From positions 44,893,611 through 44,957,610 of the forward strand of contig NC_041003.1 in NCBI RefSeq assembly GCF_004193775.1: 64,000 bases of DNA, written 5' to 3'. A program made the translations under genes and the position numbers. Source of the stretch: Glycine soja (lineage: Eukaryota; Streptophyta; Magnoliopsida; Fabales; Fabaceae). Of the stretch, positions 49,361-61,839 are shown piece after piece (the stretch's first letter is position 1; every line of letters begins with the position of its first letter). Below the pieces are notes generated by a model. It did no database searches, was not told the DNA's origin, and saw only the letters and a program-made list of their open reading frames with translations.

Positions 49361-52002
49361 GCCAAATTTGACATACCTGAAGGTTTAACTGCGAAGAAGA
49401 AGGTTATGTCCACCGTTGGGACCAGATGGAGGCAATTTAAGTCCTCCCTGACGACCAGATATGTATATGCTGAGAATGACGATGAACAAAACAAGGATCC
49501 ATCTGCTAAGTATGGTATTGATCGAAATACATGGGAAGAATTTGCAAAGACTCGACAGACCCCTACTTGGAAGGTTTAAATTTCAATCTTTTTACATAAC
49601 ATTTTAATTACGTAATTTAGTTGTTAATGTCAAACATGTTTGAGTTGTATGTGAAAATGCTGACAGGGAATACGCAAAAAAGCACAGGAAATTCAAAAAT
49701 TCAATGAATCTCCCCACGTACTCTCTCGTGGAGGATACGATGTGCTTGAAAAAAAATTAATGGCCGAGAAAACAAAGTCAAGACTGAATGAAGGTGACAA
49801 TAGTCAAAATGCAGATATGGTCGTCGACCCTCCATCCCCTATTGCGAGACATGAGAAGTGGAAAAAGGCTAGGACAAACAAATTTGGACAAATGACATCT
49901 GCAGCAGCTCAAGAAATCGCAGACAAAATTGTAAGTTCAATATATGCCACAATTATAAATTGTAATTTGTAACCATAACAACGAGTTAATTTGTTGTCAA
50001 TGTCATAGGATGAATTACAAGAACAAGCTAAACAGGGAGCTTTTGTCCCACATGGTCGTCAAGACATCCTAAACACTGTCATTGGTCGTCCAGAGCATCT
50101 TGGACGTGTTCGTGTCGGTGGACATGGTGTGACCATAACCAGCTACTTTGGACATGCTTCTTGTGGGTCCCACAGTTCTTCGCCTGCGATCACCGCCGAA
50201 AGATTGGTTGAAATCATACAAACTATAAAGCAAGAGGTGAAGAAAGAGGTAGAAGACGAGAACAAAGACCGTATGGACAAGATGAAAATGGAGTTGGATG
50301 CGATCAAGAGTGAATTATCCCAAATTCATACGCAACAGTCAGCTCCCCCAAGATCGTCTAACCCTGACGTATTTGTTGCACGTGTTAGCACGAAAGAGAG
50401 TTGTGCTGAAGCTGCTAATAATGCTGTTGGTAATGAGCGGTCTACATTTGATACATGTAGTATGGGCTTTTACATTGTTTGTGGTGATAGTACACAGCTG
50501 GTGGCAGGGGGAAAGGTCTTTGGAGTAGGTGGCATGATACACATTGTTGCTTATGGAGATGATGTAGTAAGGGTGTGTGTTGACACTGTATACGATGGTG
50601 AAGCCATTGTCCCGTTACCCACTTCAAAGATTCAGTATGTCAAGGACGCCGTGAACTCATTCATTGGATGGCCCAGACATCTAGTGAAACCTTTATCTTA
50701 TGTAAGTAATATAATAATCCCCCTACCAAATTGTCATTTGAATACACACTTGTAATATTTGTTAAGTTTTTGATTAAATTTAATATTTATTTTCTTGTAC
50801 CACTTAGGATTCTGACCTTAATGTGCGGAAGCCAGTTGAACATAGTAGTGATGCAAAGCTTGCGGGTGAATCCGATCCATTAGGAGAGTTGATGAAGATA
50901 TTGTTTTATGTGTACCAGAATCCAGTGGAAGTGTCGTGGGAGGCGAACCAATTTGGACTTCATGATATTGGGGCAAAATTTTACATCACACATGCAGATC
51001 TAGCGGAAATAATATCAGGTGACAAGTGTTTAAACATAGCGATACTACAATTGTGGACCATGTAAGTCATTTTCCTGCAACCTTTATGTTTGATTACCTG
51101 ATAACCATTATTTTTAAATCTAAAACATTTAAAATAATCATGACTTGTCTTCCAAATAGATTTATGAATGAGTGCGGTAGAAGCAAAGCTGATCAGTCAC
51201 TATATGGTTTGCTAGAGCCTCAATCTATACAAAATGCTAAGGAAAGACGTCAACAATGCCAACAATACATTGAAACATGGGTCAAGGAATCACAAAGGCA
51301 GTTGTATTTAGGAGCTTACTTGCATCAGTAAGTTCAATTGTTCTTCGAATTTAAGTATTTTTTTGTTGTTGTACAATTCTGTTATTATAATTGTCCAATT
51401 CAGGGCACATTGGCAACTATTTGTTCTCCACCCAAGGGAAAACACGGTCGTTTGGTTTTGTTCTCTGAGGAAGAAGCATGATATTAACATCAAAGGCGCA
51501 ATTAACAGGTTCTATTCAAATATACAAATCATGGCATCCTTTAGGTTGTAATTGTTGTTACATATACAACAAAAATGGTTGTCATATATATGCTATTTTT
51601 TTTTAACTAGTGCAATGAAGACAACAACCAGTTCTTTTGAAGGCATGTCTAATCAAGGTGCACCTCGGTGGGTTGAACCCAAGGTAATCAATACTTGTTT
51701 GTAATGAACCGTTTGTACATCTTTAAGTGTTGAATGTTAAGTAACTATTAAAAATGTTATATGTAGAGTAATGTGCAAAGTGTAGGGTTTGAGTGTGGAT
51801 ATTATGTCATGCACTGGATGTGGTGCATCGTGACTGCCGGTTTGAAGGATGGCTGGCACAAGGTAAACATAATGCATGGAGTTACAATTGTAACTTTGGT
51901 TAATATTTGTTAAGTTACTAATAATTTTATCTAATGTTAATTTTGTAGTGGTTTTCTGATGGCTCATCGTTAGACGTGGAGGTCATCACAACAGTTCGAT
52001 AG
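49361..52002 (+). CDS. En/Spm-associated transposon protein with C-terminal Ulp1/C48 protease domain
   Basis: Nine plus-strand exons (49361-49573, 49667-49930, 50009-50701, 50808-51061, 51160-51327, 51404-51508, 51611-51683, 51767-51862, 51949-52002) join with GT/AG borders in one open frame of 639 residues ending at TAG 52002. The start lies further upstream or is lost. It begins [20 protein letters not shown]...[13 protein letters not shown] (plant En/Spm-type transposase-associated domain). A coiled coil ([20 protein letters not shown]) follows, then a globular region with [16 protein letters not shown]. The end is a C48-like fold: [10 protein letters not shown] with the presumed His, WFCSLRKK where an Asp is often found, and [10 protein letters not shown] with the presumed catalytic Cys. 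Such Ulp1-fused proteins are common in plant transposons; their role is unclear. Confidence 0.75.
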
Positions 52003-52329
52003 AAATGGACAACTTACTTTTTATCTTTTAGGAAAAGCAGTTGCTAAATTTGATTTGTATTATGTACAAGTACATTTTTCCTGTGGTTTCATCAAAGAAT
52101 TAGAACAATTATGGCTACAATTTTGTATGTTGGATACATTAGAGGATCATTAATTCAAAAAAGGGTATTCAATTTGCATGGACTTATATATGTAGGATGC
52201 ATGTCATTTGATGCTATTGTTCAGATTTCATTTGATGCTATTATTTAATTTGCATGGTCTGATTTAATTTATAGGTACCAGAGATCAATGTAAAAAAAAT
52301 GCATCAATAAAACGAAGAAAATAAAAAAA

Positions 52330-52873
52330 AATTAGACATACAAAGACGATTCTCGAAAATGTCGTAAAATGATAACATAATGTAGACCTACAAAGAAGAT
52401 TCTCATAACCGTCGTAAATTGGCATAACATACAAAGACGTTTCCCATAAAATGTCTTAGTATGCAGTCTTGACATGCCATCTAAGACGGTCATAAAAACC
52501 ATCGTAAATTGTCATAACATACAAAGATGGTCTAAAAAACCGTCTTAAAATGTAAATTATGATTGTTACAGTTAAGACGATTTTCTAATAATCGTCGTAG
52601 ACAATGCGCACCTACTAAGACGGTCATCGCAACCGTCTTAATATCCCAAAATTATCTGTAGACTTTAAGATGGTTATAGAAGAAACGTTGTAATATTTAG
52701 CACATACTACGACGGTTATTTTTAATCGTCGTAGTATTCAAAACTTACAACGACGGTTCCCATAACCGTCGTAAAATAGCTTATACATTTTCCGATGTTG
52801 ACATTAACGACGGTTGAAAATCGTCGTGACATGGGTATAAGAACCGACTTAAAATCCAATTTTTCTAGTAGTG
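52330..52873. repeat. CACTA right subterminal repeat region
   Basis: Over ten units of alternating motif pairs such as cgacggttcccataaccgtcg, aagacggtcatcgcaaccgtc (stored here as short words) run to the end aatttttctagtagtg. They match the left subterminal motifs in type. Some units have mutated g/a positions. Confidence 0.75.
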
Positions 52874-52876
52874 GCT

Positions 52877-55676
52877 GTTGATACCTCATTCCAGTCCCAA
52901 TTATCATAGGTAAAGCACACAACTATAAGTTTCATACATTTTCTCTGCTGGGTCCCAGTAATTTGATTCAGGGGAAGATCTTGAAATGTTAGAATTTTTT
53001 TTACTATTTTTCTTTTCAGTTTTGCTTTTTTTTAGTTATTTTTTTTCCTTTTTTATATTTTTTCGTTCTTTTATGTTACCATTTTATTTCTAATTTTTCT
53101 TCTTTTTTTTTTACGTTTTATTCTTCTTTCTTTATGTTTTTATTTATTCTTTTCTTTTATTTTTTAAATTTAATGTTTGTTTTTTATTTACAGTTTTATA
53201 ATTTATATACATATTAGCAGATAAGTTATGAAGTAGAAGATAAGAACCGTGAGTTGAGGTATACATGAATTGCACAAAGCTAGCACAATCTAAGATAGCC
53301 GATCCCAAGTAAGTTTCACTCACTTTTGATCCAACCATGAATTGTTTGTTGTAGATCTTTACTCTTTTTTTAAAAAAAAATTTGTTCAATTGTATTTTAC
53401 CCTGATTTAATTTTTATTTTATATTCATTTTATGTATTTGTTTCAACGATTATTGCTGGATTGCATCTTAAATCAAATGGTCAAAATCGATTTCATGGAA
53501 ATTGATAGTCATCAATATCAGTGCATTCCGGTTTTCATATGATTTTTTGTTTTTTCTTTTTACGTGTGACCATCGTAAGAAGTTTGCTCCGGAGGTAATT
53601 TGTTCACCTTTAATTTTTGCGATTTCCCTTTGATTTATATGGTAAGATTATGCAAATGGATGGTTTTCTGGAATATCTATTTCTACCGTATGAGAAAAGC
53701 GGCTTTTATCTTGAGTAGTCATGATCCTCCTATTGTTTAACTCTATTATATACTTTTTGCCATATGATTTCATTTGCTTGCAGCTTGGGATTGCTCTGCC
53801 TAGGTATGTACATATGCATTATTTTTGGAAGAAAGACTTGAATGCTTTCGGATTCTGAAGTATGATATTGAAGCTAATTGTCTACCCAAACCTGTCGAAG
53901 GGCAGGAGAAGGTAATTTCAATAAACCCATTATTATACTTTTTTTGTTACTTTGAGATGAGAAAAAAATTAACTCATTTTATTCAATAATCAATCAACCA
54001 ATAAATAGGTAAGATACATCTAAACTGCAAAGCTACAAACTAGGGAAAATAAGTGTAATGTGCATAGTACTGCAACAACGTGCAGAGTGCTGCAACAACC
54101 CCCTACTTGGTAAACTTAGTTAATATCTAAAACTAATCAAATAAAACAAATATATAACTGCCAGTTAATTAATTAATTTCAACACTTTTAGGATAACTGA
54201 TCAAGCTCTACTACTATGTTTACTTGATTTCTTATTAACAATTACTATATTCACTTAATTCTTTAATCTCCCCTAGCAATTAGGACATCTGTGTCAGTTT
54301 ATTGTATATCAAAAGCTTTTATTTTTTTTAAAATTTAATGTTCTCTTATTTATATTTTTTTTTGTTGCAAAAGGGGGCATTTTTTTTATTGAATCGATAT
54401 AAGCACACTTAGATCTAAGTATAAGAATTGGGAGGAAAAAAACATTGAAAAATCTTCAATTTGTGGAATTTTTCTGAGAGAATACAAATTTCATAAATGA
54501 CAGTGTGATGGAGAACATAATATCTGTTCTGTGAGTATTTATTTTATTTGAGAATTTTTAATTTTGCAAAAAAAAATATTAAATAAAATTGTAGTATGTA
54601 ATGTTTAATTCTATATTGGAGGTGGGTGAATTTGGCTTTATTGGACGACAAAGTAGCAGCAAAACATAAGCAGCATCCAAACATTTTTATTTGAAAGAAA
54701 TTAATAATAGTGAAAGAAAAAAAATATTTTCTTAGCATGCTTGAAACGATTTGGATATTTGGCTTTGAAGCAAACTTAATAGCTATTGATACTGCCTGCA
54801 GAGCAGTCAATAGAAATTGTGTTTAGAAGCACCAGCAAAAAACTTGATTGATGCTATATGGGGGATCAAAATCTTGACTGGTAGGCTTGCATTTCTTGCA
54901 TCCTAGAGAATATCTGTGACTAAGCAATCCATAGTCTATATTTTTTGCCAACTTAGGTATTGTCAGAGAAGAGTTCTTGACTGTAAATGCCACTTGAGGA
55001 TCAAATGAAGCAGCCAAAACATCAAGTTTGGAGGGACCTAATTGGAGAGAGATGAGGTTCAAGAGGAGAAAGATGTCTTTACCTGGATTGAGAAGTGTTT
55101 CCATGAAAACCAATACTAAGACCTAGGGTGAATAGGGAATATTCCCTTCGTACCATAATTATTGTTGTCTTAGATTTTTTTTACACAGACCTAAGCTATC
55201 CATATTTATTATTAATCTGAGGAGATTACAGATTTTGTTACAGGAAAACTAATGCTCCCATCGAATCATATGACAAGCCTATATAGTTTGGAATAGACCA
55301 AATATTCATCATAATATCCTCATGCTGACGAGTCTATTTCCTCCTAGGTATGAATGAAAAAAAGGTGTGTAAAATCTTACTTCTCTCTTTACATTGTGGT
55401 CAATAAACTCAATGTCAAAATGCTTCTTAAATTCAGAAAGCAAACGCTCCTCCTATTTTTTGTTCCCATCAATTTTGTCAGCCAACATGACAGCATATAC
55501 CTCCCATGGGAGTCTGCAAGGAAGCAACAACTACTTTTACCATGATTTATTTAATTCCGGCCTTTCTATTATGATTCTAAACTCAATACATAAGCAGTTG
55601 TAAAATGATTCAAAAATACTGTCAATTAATATGAAAATATAATGTTGGCCCACGGTTGGAGAAGGGTGATGGGAGG
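52877..55676. other. Intergenic DNA with unassigned exon-like fragments
   Basis: 52980-53180 is T-rich. On the plus strand, gcag|cttgggattgctctgcctag|gtatgt (53783-53804) and a block reading LECFRILKYDIEANCLPKPV (about 53838-53900, before gaag|gtaatt) have splice-like borders but no family I recognise. A minus-strand frame at 54823-55113 (96 residues, MVFMETLLNPGKDIF...) is open but unidentified. No NBS1 first exon was found here. Confidence 0.4.
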
Positions 55677-55872
55677 ATGAAAGAGAGTAACAATTTACAT
55701 AATTAACCTTATAATTATTAATTATTTTAGTCTTTGTTGTTCATCATTAATATTATAAGGTGTATAAGTGGAAAAAAACAATTAGTATTATATTGAAAAG
55801 CTAAAATAATAATTATATTAAGACTTATTTTTTATTCTTATATGACAATTATTATGAGATGGAGAGAGTAAT
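55677..55872. mobile_element. Probable Stowaway-type MITE
   Basis: The right end atgacaattattatgagatggagagagta and left-side gaaagagagtaacaatttac resemble the inverted 'CTCCCTCCGTCTCATAATA' ends. The interior is AT-rich, and the word ttagt..ttcatcattaatattataag is shared with 9115-9140. Confidence 0.4.
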
Positions 55873-58518
55873 ATTTTCTCTAACTGTCACCCTTTTCCCT
55901 AGACAAAACTCATCTGATTGGGAGTGAAAAGCTTAGTTTGTCTTGAATATATGTATTCTGGTGTTGAAAATCATCAGTAGCATTTCAGTGGGTATTTTAT
56001 CTACATGTTTTTGTCGTCTTCAAAATTAATTTGGATTTGGATAATAGTCATTTACTAATGGGTTGGTGTGGTGTAATTTGTTCTTTCTCTTGATAGCTGT
56101 GTCATGTGCTGGTGTAGTTTACAAACATTAGCCAACTTTTTTTTTGTGTGTGCGTGTGTGCATGCGTGGGTGGGGGTGTGTGTGAGAGAGGTTAGGACAA
56201 TTAGTTAATTTAGTGGTAGAATTCTTCAGAGTTCTATGACTCGTCGTCTTGCAAGGAAATTAATTGACTATGGTGGAAGAAAATCAACACAATACGTTAT
56301 TTACAATATTAAAATTGTCTATATTTATTATTTAAATTGGTTTGCATTGCCGATGGACATTGTTAAAAACTTCTAAATGCTTAATTGTGGATTTATTTGA
56401 CTCACTATTCTTTGATTATTTGCATTTTTGAAGCAAGTTGCTTTATTTTGAATTGTGTTTGTTTTCTAAAGTCTTCATGCTTATTTGTCTTTCAAACAGG
56501 GGTGCAACAAGACTTATCGGATCTGCTTTTCAGTAGCTGTTGTATCAACTTTTTGTCAGGGTCTTGTTATCACTTTATAATAATCATGAAAATGTAATTC
56601 CTGACCTAATCTATCGTTCAGTGTTGGGTCATTATATCAATAGGATTAGTTAATTTAATATATTGTATGTTTTTCGAATGATTTTTACAGATTTTCTTTA
56701 ATCATAAAATATATGGACCAATTTAACATATTTGTATCAATTATTATTACAACACTCTCAAAGTTTATATATTATTTCAAATTCTAAGGTTCAACAAATA
56801 AATTTACTTCTTAATCAATTCACAATTTTACTATTAAAACAAAAAAATATATATAACATAATGGAGTAACTTGTACTGTATGCACGAGTTATAAACTAAG
56901 TATCTTTTAAAAACAAAAGTTTTTATAAGAGTAATGATACAAAAACACTATTATTTTAAACATTCTCTCAATATTTTTTCTTTCTCTCTATTTCTTTTCT
57001 TATCACATACAAAATTTTATTATATTTATATTTTTTACTTTATTTCAAGGTGTTACATTGGGACTTGAGGTGACCACTAATCTTTTTCCTTCTTATAAAT
57101 AGATGAAAGGAGTGCAAGTCAAGAACTACTACAATTTTATCCTAAGAAAAGAGAGCAAAAACAAATGGTGATATTTTGAAATCCAAAATTTTCAAACACT
57201 CCATCAATAACTCTTATTTTTCTTTATTTATTTCTTTCTATGTTATCAATTTTATCAACTACTTTTTTTTTTCTCTACTTCTTCTCTCAAGTGTCTACAT
57301 TCGTTTGGGTGCCAAGATATATTTTTCCACTTACTAGTATTGAGTGCATAATGATATATAGGTTCGTTCGTGCAATGGTGTTGGGTTTAAAATTGGATAG
57401 TTGAGTACTGCACTAAACACCTAATATGGGGACACCCTACGTACTTTCTAATGCAAAGAATGAACTAATGGCACATGCCCCTAACATGCAAGAGAGCTAG
57501 ACTGAATAATAATGTCAACCACTTTCAGACCAACCTTATCTAAATAATCAATTTCCCTGCCATCGGTAAATTCCCAATGTTCCAAAGTGAAGTTTAATAC
57601 GAAAGGGCCTTGAATTTTTTTAGCCAATGGGAAAGGATGTATTTACATACAAGAGCTCAAATTATATTAGTATATATGTACCAACAAAAATATATCAGTA
57701 TAAATTATATCAATTCTTACATTACTAATAACCTAAAATATAATTTAATATATCATTACATGTAATAAAATGTATGCATTATCTTAAATTTCAAATTATA
57801 ACTGATTTATAAAAGATAATTGTAATACATATAACTAAAAGTGAGAGTGAAAATGACTAAAGGAGTTGAAACTAGAGAGGCCAATTAGTGCTTTATATAT
57901 TTTATCGTTAGAAAATTTTCTTGCTCTTCTAAATAAAAATGCACTTTTTAATAAATAAAAAAAATAAGGCTAAGATCAATTTGGGTACACATTTTCAATC
58001 ATATTTCATGGCTACAAATTAATTTTATAAAAGATAATTCTACTTGACTTTAAAATAAAGAGACTCTTTGGTTTTAGTCATGAACAATGTAAACTATCTT
58101 CTGACAACTCTTAGACTTAATTGACCGGATTAAATCTTAAATTTTCTTTTGTACTTTCACAAAATCTTGAAATGGACAGTATTTTGATAACATAAAATGT
58201 AAATTAAATTTCCATATGAAGACAAAAGATGTAAATTAAATACTAGCTTCTGTCAATGTCCCGGCACATATGGACATCACTATTAATTTATTCTTCATGA
58301 TCTTCATAACAATTGAAATTCATTTATTAAAAACACACACACACGTACACCAACAAAACCAAATCTGCTGAATTCATAGACAAATTAATTCCACATTTCG
58401 TAACACCTGCATGTAAATGTAATCAAAATCTTGACTCATCCACCTTAACTCATTCAAACAACCAAACCAAAACCGGACAATTGAACTCTTTTTTAGACAA
58501 AGTGACAACAATTCCATT
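55873..58518. other. AT-rich intergenic DNA downstream of the AAE gene
   Basis: No gene supported. A GT/GA stretch lies near 56141-56190. A plus block after a good acceptor (caaacag|gggtgcaacaag, 56501) reads YRICFSVAVVSTFCQGLVIT then stops; it is unassigned. Confidence 0.45.
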
Positions 58519-60180
58519 CTACATGCGACTAGGTATTGTTGGTTGTGGAGCCGCCAAGGACCCCATAGCCTGTGCGTCCATCCTCAGCACGTGCTTCTGA
58601 ATCTTCCCCGTCGACGTCTTCGGCAGCGCCTCCTTAAACACCACCGTTTTGGGCACCATAAAGTGCGGTAACCTCTCTCTGCAAAACTCCACCACCTCCT
58701 TCTCCGACGGTGGCGCCACCAGCCCCTCCTTCAGCATCACAAACGCGCACGGCGTCTCCCCCCAGAACTCGTCCGGCCGCGCCACCACCGCCACCTCGTT
58801 CACCGCCGGGTGATCGTACAACACCGCCTCCACCTCCACGCTACTCAAATTCTCACCACCACTTATTATCACATCCTTTGACCTATCCTTAATCTCCAAA
58901 TACCCATCCCCATGCATAACTCCAACATCACCAGTGTACAACCAATTATTTCTTATGCACCTTTTTGTTCCATCTGAATCCTTCAAATAACCTAACATAA
59001 CACACGCGCCGCGGAAAACTATCTCACCGGAGGTTACACCGTCGCGCTTCACGCTAACTCCGGTGGCTGGATCCACCACGTCAACCTCCGTCATCGCCAC
59101 CGTCCTCACTCCTTGCCTCGCCTTAAACCTCGCCCTCTCCGTCGCCGGAAACTTATCCCACTCCTTCTTCCATGCACACGACACCACCACTCCTAGTGTC
59201 TCCGTCATGCCATACCCGTGGCGAACCCTAAATCCTAACTTCTCCGCGCGAGTGAGGATCGCCGCCGGAGGCGGTGACCCGCCGGTGAGGACGTGAACCG
59301 GGTTCTTCACCGGCTCGGTTCTCGTTAACAGCAAGTTTAGAACAACCGGCGCGGCGCACATGTGTGTAACGTTGTGTGATTGGATCAAATGGTAGATCAT
59401 TGGCGCGTCGATTTTACGCGGACAGACGTTGGTGCCGCCTGCAGCGGCAATCCCCCACGGGAAGGTCCAGCCGTTAGAGTGGAACATCGGTAGCGTCCAT
59501 AGGTAAACCGGTTGCTTCGGCACGCACCAGTCTATGAGTGAATCTAGGGCCATTATGAAGGTTGCGCGGTGGGAGTGTACTACGCCTTTGGGAGACGACG
59601 TCGTTCCCGAGGTGTAGTTTAGGGTTATTGGGTCCCACTCGGAGTTGGGGCGGGCCCAGTGGAAGTTCGGGTTACCCTTTTTTATAAGGCCCTCGTAGGT
59701 GTCTATGACGTGTGCGAGTGAGACGGTGACTGCATCTGCATCGTCTGTGATAAGGACGAGGGAAGGGCGTGGCGTGGTTTTGGGGAAGTTGGATAAGGCG
59801 CGGAGGATGAGGGGAAGAGAGTGGGAATGGACGAAGACGAGTTTTGATTCGCTGTGGCGGAGGAGCACGGAGAGTATGTGAGGATTCAGACGGAGGTTGA
59901 GGTTGTTGAGAATGGCACCGCACATGGGAACCGCGAAGTGGAGTTCGTACATTGAAGGAGTGTTGGGAGAGAGAACAGAGATGACGTGGCCGCGTCCTAG
60001 ACCGAGGGATGTGAGGGAGGAAGCGAGTTGGAGGCATCTACGGTGGGTTTGAGACCAGGTGAAGGAAGTGCGGTTGTAGAGGATGGAGTGGGAATCGCCG
60101 TAGACGATTGCTGCTCTTTCCAAGAAGGTGAGTGGAGTGAGGGGTGGTGAGTTTGCGGGGTTTGGGGTTAGGTCATCCAT
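58519..60180 (-). CDS. AAE11: Peroxisomal acyl-activating enzyme (butyrate-CoA ligase AAE11/12/1 type)
   Basis: Single exon of 553 residues, MDDLTPNPAN to SRM. Adenylate-forming (ANL) signatures are all present: P-loop YTSGTTSSPKG (189-199), YGMTE (323-327), YTGD (415-418), KDRSKDVIISGGEN (about 430-443) and the catalytic lysine K526 in PKTSTGKIQK. The length, start and the words VPVYLWTLPMFH-like (PVYLWTLPMFHSNGW) and YEGLIKKGNP place it in the plant AAE1/AAE11/AAE12 group of short/medium-chain acyl-CoA synthetases; which member is uncertain. The C-terminal SRM fits a PTS1 peroxisome signal. It would make acyl-CoA, AMP and PPi from a carboxylate, ATP and CoA. The coding part is GC-rich compared with the flanks. 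The frame is intact. Confidence 0.9.
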   Translation of the reverse strand: MDDLTPNPANSPPLTPLTFLERAAIVYGDSHSILYNRTSFTWSQTHRRCLQLASSLTSLGLGRGHVISVLSPNTPSMYELHFAVPMCGAILNNLNLRLNPHILSVLLRHSESKLVFVHSHSLPLILRALSNFPKTTPRPSLVLITDDADAVTVSLAHVIDTYEGLIKKGNPNFHWARPNSEWDPITLNYTSGTTSSPKGVVHSHRATFIMALDSLIDWCVPKQPVYLWTLPMFHSNGWTFPWGIAAAGGTNVCPRKIDAPMIYHLIQSHNVTHMCAAPVVLNLLLTRTEPVKNPVHVLTGGSPPPAAILTRAEKLGFRVRHGYGMTETLGVVVSCAWKKEWDKFPATERARFKARQGVRTVAMTEVDVVDPATGVSVKRDGVTSGEIVFRGACVMLGYLKDSDGTKRCIRNNWLYTGDVGVMHGDGYLEIKDRSKDVIISGGENLSSVEVEAVLYDHPAVNEVAVVARPDEFWGETPCAFVMLKEGLVAPPSEKEVVEFCRERLPHFMVPKTVVFKEALPKTSTGKIQKHVLRMDAQAMGSLAAPQPTIPSRM

Positions 60181-60272
60181 GGATCGTTATTGCCAATGCA
60201 AATGCAGTTGTCGAGAAGAGAATGAAAGTCTCGGGTGGGTGCTGTGGTTCTTAAATACTAAAGATTCATGCA

Positions 60273-60312
<40 letters not shown>
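60273..60312. repeat. (GT)n(GA)n microsatellite in the AAE 5' leader
   Basis: On the gene strand this is (CT)12(AC)8, about 95-130 bases upstream of the ATG. CT-rich leaders are common near plant transcription starts. Confidence 0.9.
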
Positions 60313-61839
60313 TGTGATGCAATAAATTGTGTTGCCATAGGGTATGGTCCAAGGTGAAATTGATTTAATGAAGTTCAGCATGAGTAGTTGTTGTCGATAA
60401 TGTAATGTAATATCAACGTAACCAACCACATGCACTACAAAAGCCAGTGGCATTTAGGGGGCTGCTCCTTTCTGCTGTTTGTTACTACCTATATATTTGG
60501 TCGATCTTTATTGAACTTCCTATTTCAGCCATATGAATCTCTGCTTTTGCTGTTTAATAATGGATAAATAACAGGTTTCTTTTTTTTTTTTTGTAATGCT
60601 GTTGATATATTAAGAGTTTAATGATATGCAAGTATAAATTAAAATAATTTCATATGATCATTTAATCATAAAATATTATAAATATAATTTTAAAAAATTA
60701 ACAATTTATTATATAATGTTATAATTGATTGTACATAACCTATTTTCTCTTAATATAAATAAGAAGTTTAAAGATGGAACGTACAGAAAATATGAAGACA
60801 AATATAAATCTAAGTGGAGAGGATTTGAGTTTTTTTTTTTCTGAATAAGGTGTAGTATCTTGTGTTTTTTGGCTACTTATTATCAATAAAATATGATTCA
60901 TGTCGATCCTTTAGGATTTTCCTTTATCGCATAAATAAGGTTGTTGTGATATTGTTGATTATCTGCAGAAGATTAAATAGAAAACAATTTTCTTGCATGG
61001 AGGAACTGATCCAAAACTCTTTTAAAGGGGGCTAGAATATCTTTTTTCCTTCTTTTGTAGTAATTACTTAAATATATAATTTTTAATAAATAAATAATAA
61101 ATATTACAAAAAGTTTACTAATTTCACACATAAAATAAAAATAATTTTTATTTTCAAACGATAAAAATATAATAAAAAATTTCATTTCAAATTTCATTAA
61201 ATTTTTTATTCGTTTCAAATTATAAAAATTTCTAAAGGAAAAAGTCGGTGTTTTTTAGTAAGTAAAAAACAGTAACAAAAAAAAGTGTAGGCCCTTGCCA
61301 TGAAACAATTCCTCCCAGGAATAACCAAGTTATACCCACCCACCAAGCCCCTATTTTCATTCCATGCGTAATAAAGTTTTCACCCACCCTGTAAAGTTAC
61401 GCATCCTATTGGCACCCAAGGGGAGGATTACACCTAGCTACCAAAACCTTCGAGCATAAATCTTGTCATTTACATAACAATTAATTTGCATGCATACACG
61501 AAAACTCATAACTGTAAAAAACATGTTAAGGTTCCGAATTCTGATACAGTAATATAGCCATATATACATATATAAGGAGCCAAGGGAAGGGGGGCTGGGA
61601 CCGTACCCCTACCCCTACACAACCCCTTGCATCCGTCTCTGCTTGCATGGCCATTTTTTGGTGATTTAGAGGATGGAGACATTTTATGCTTTTATAAAGC
61701 CCATGCTACAGTACAGATAGAGAGAGGCTAGGGCCATGTTGCTACCACGTGCTTTCATACTTGAGAATATGGAGATGCTTTTATATATCCTTTTGGGAAG
61801 ATGATTGGTGTGGAGAGAGAAGATTGTGTAAATGGTACC
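60313..61839. other. AT-rich intergenic DNA upstream of the AAE gene
   Basis: A possible minus-strand TATA (ccaaatatataggt, 60486-60499) lies about 310 bases before the AAE ATG. The rest holds no recognised gene. Confidence 0.45.

Larger units (their letters stand above)
45651..52873 (+). mobile_element. CACTA (En/Spm) transposon, complete ends, 7.2 kb
   Basis: The left end CACTACTAGAAAAAT (45651-45665) and its reverse complement (52859-52873) form 15-bp inverted ends. Both are flanked by GCT (45648-45650 and 52874-52876), the 3-bp target duplication expected for CACTA elements. Subterminal regions are packed with short acgacggt/aaccgtcgt words. Inside are a plus-strand nine-exon reading frame (49361-52002), a CT-rich leader-like 5' region (45880-46330), and pieces of other genes (47270-47475, 47776-48168). 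No TNPD/TNP2 transposase was seen, so movement would need a partner element. The clean ends, target duplication and open frame argue for fairly recent insertion. Confidence 0.9.

Noticed and set aside
50298..50627. Short frames in other phases over the CACTA gene
   Set aside because: Shadows of exon 50009-50701.
58519..60180. AAE gene as the oxalyl-CoA synthetase (AAE3) partner of the OXC/HACL gene
   Set aside because: The protein has AAE1/11/12-type features (start, length, PTS1-like end), not AAE3; 40 kb separates the genes.
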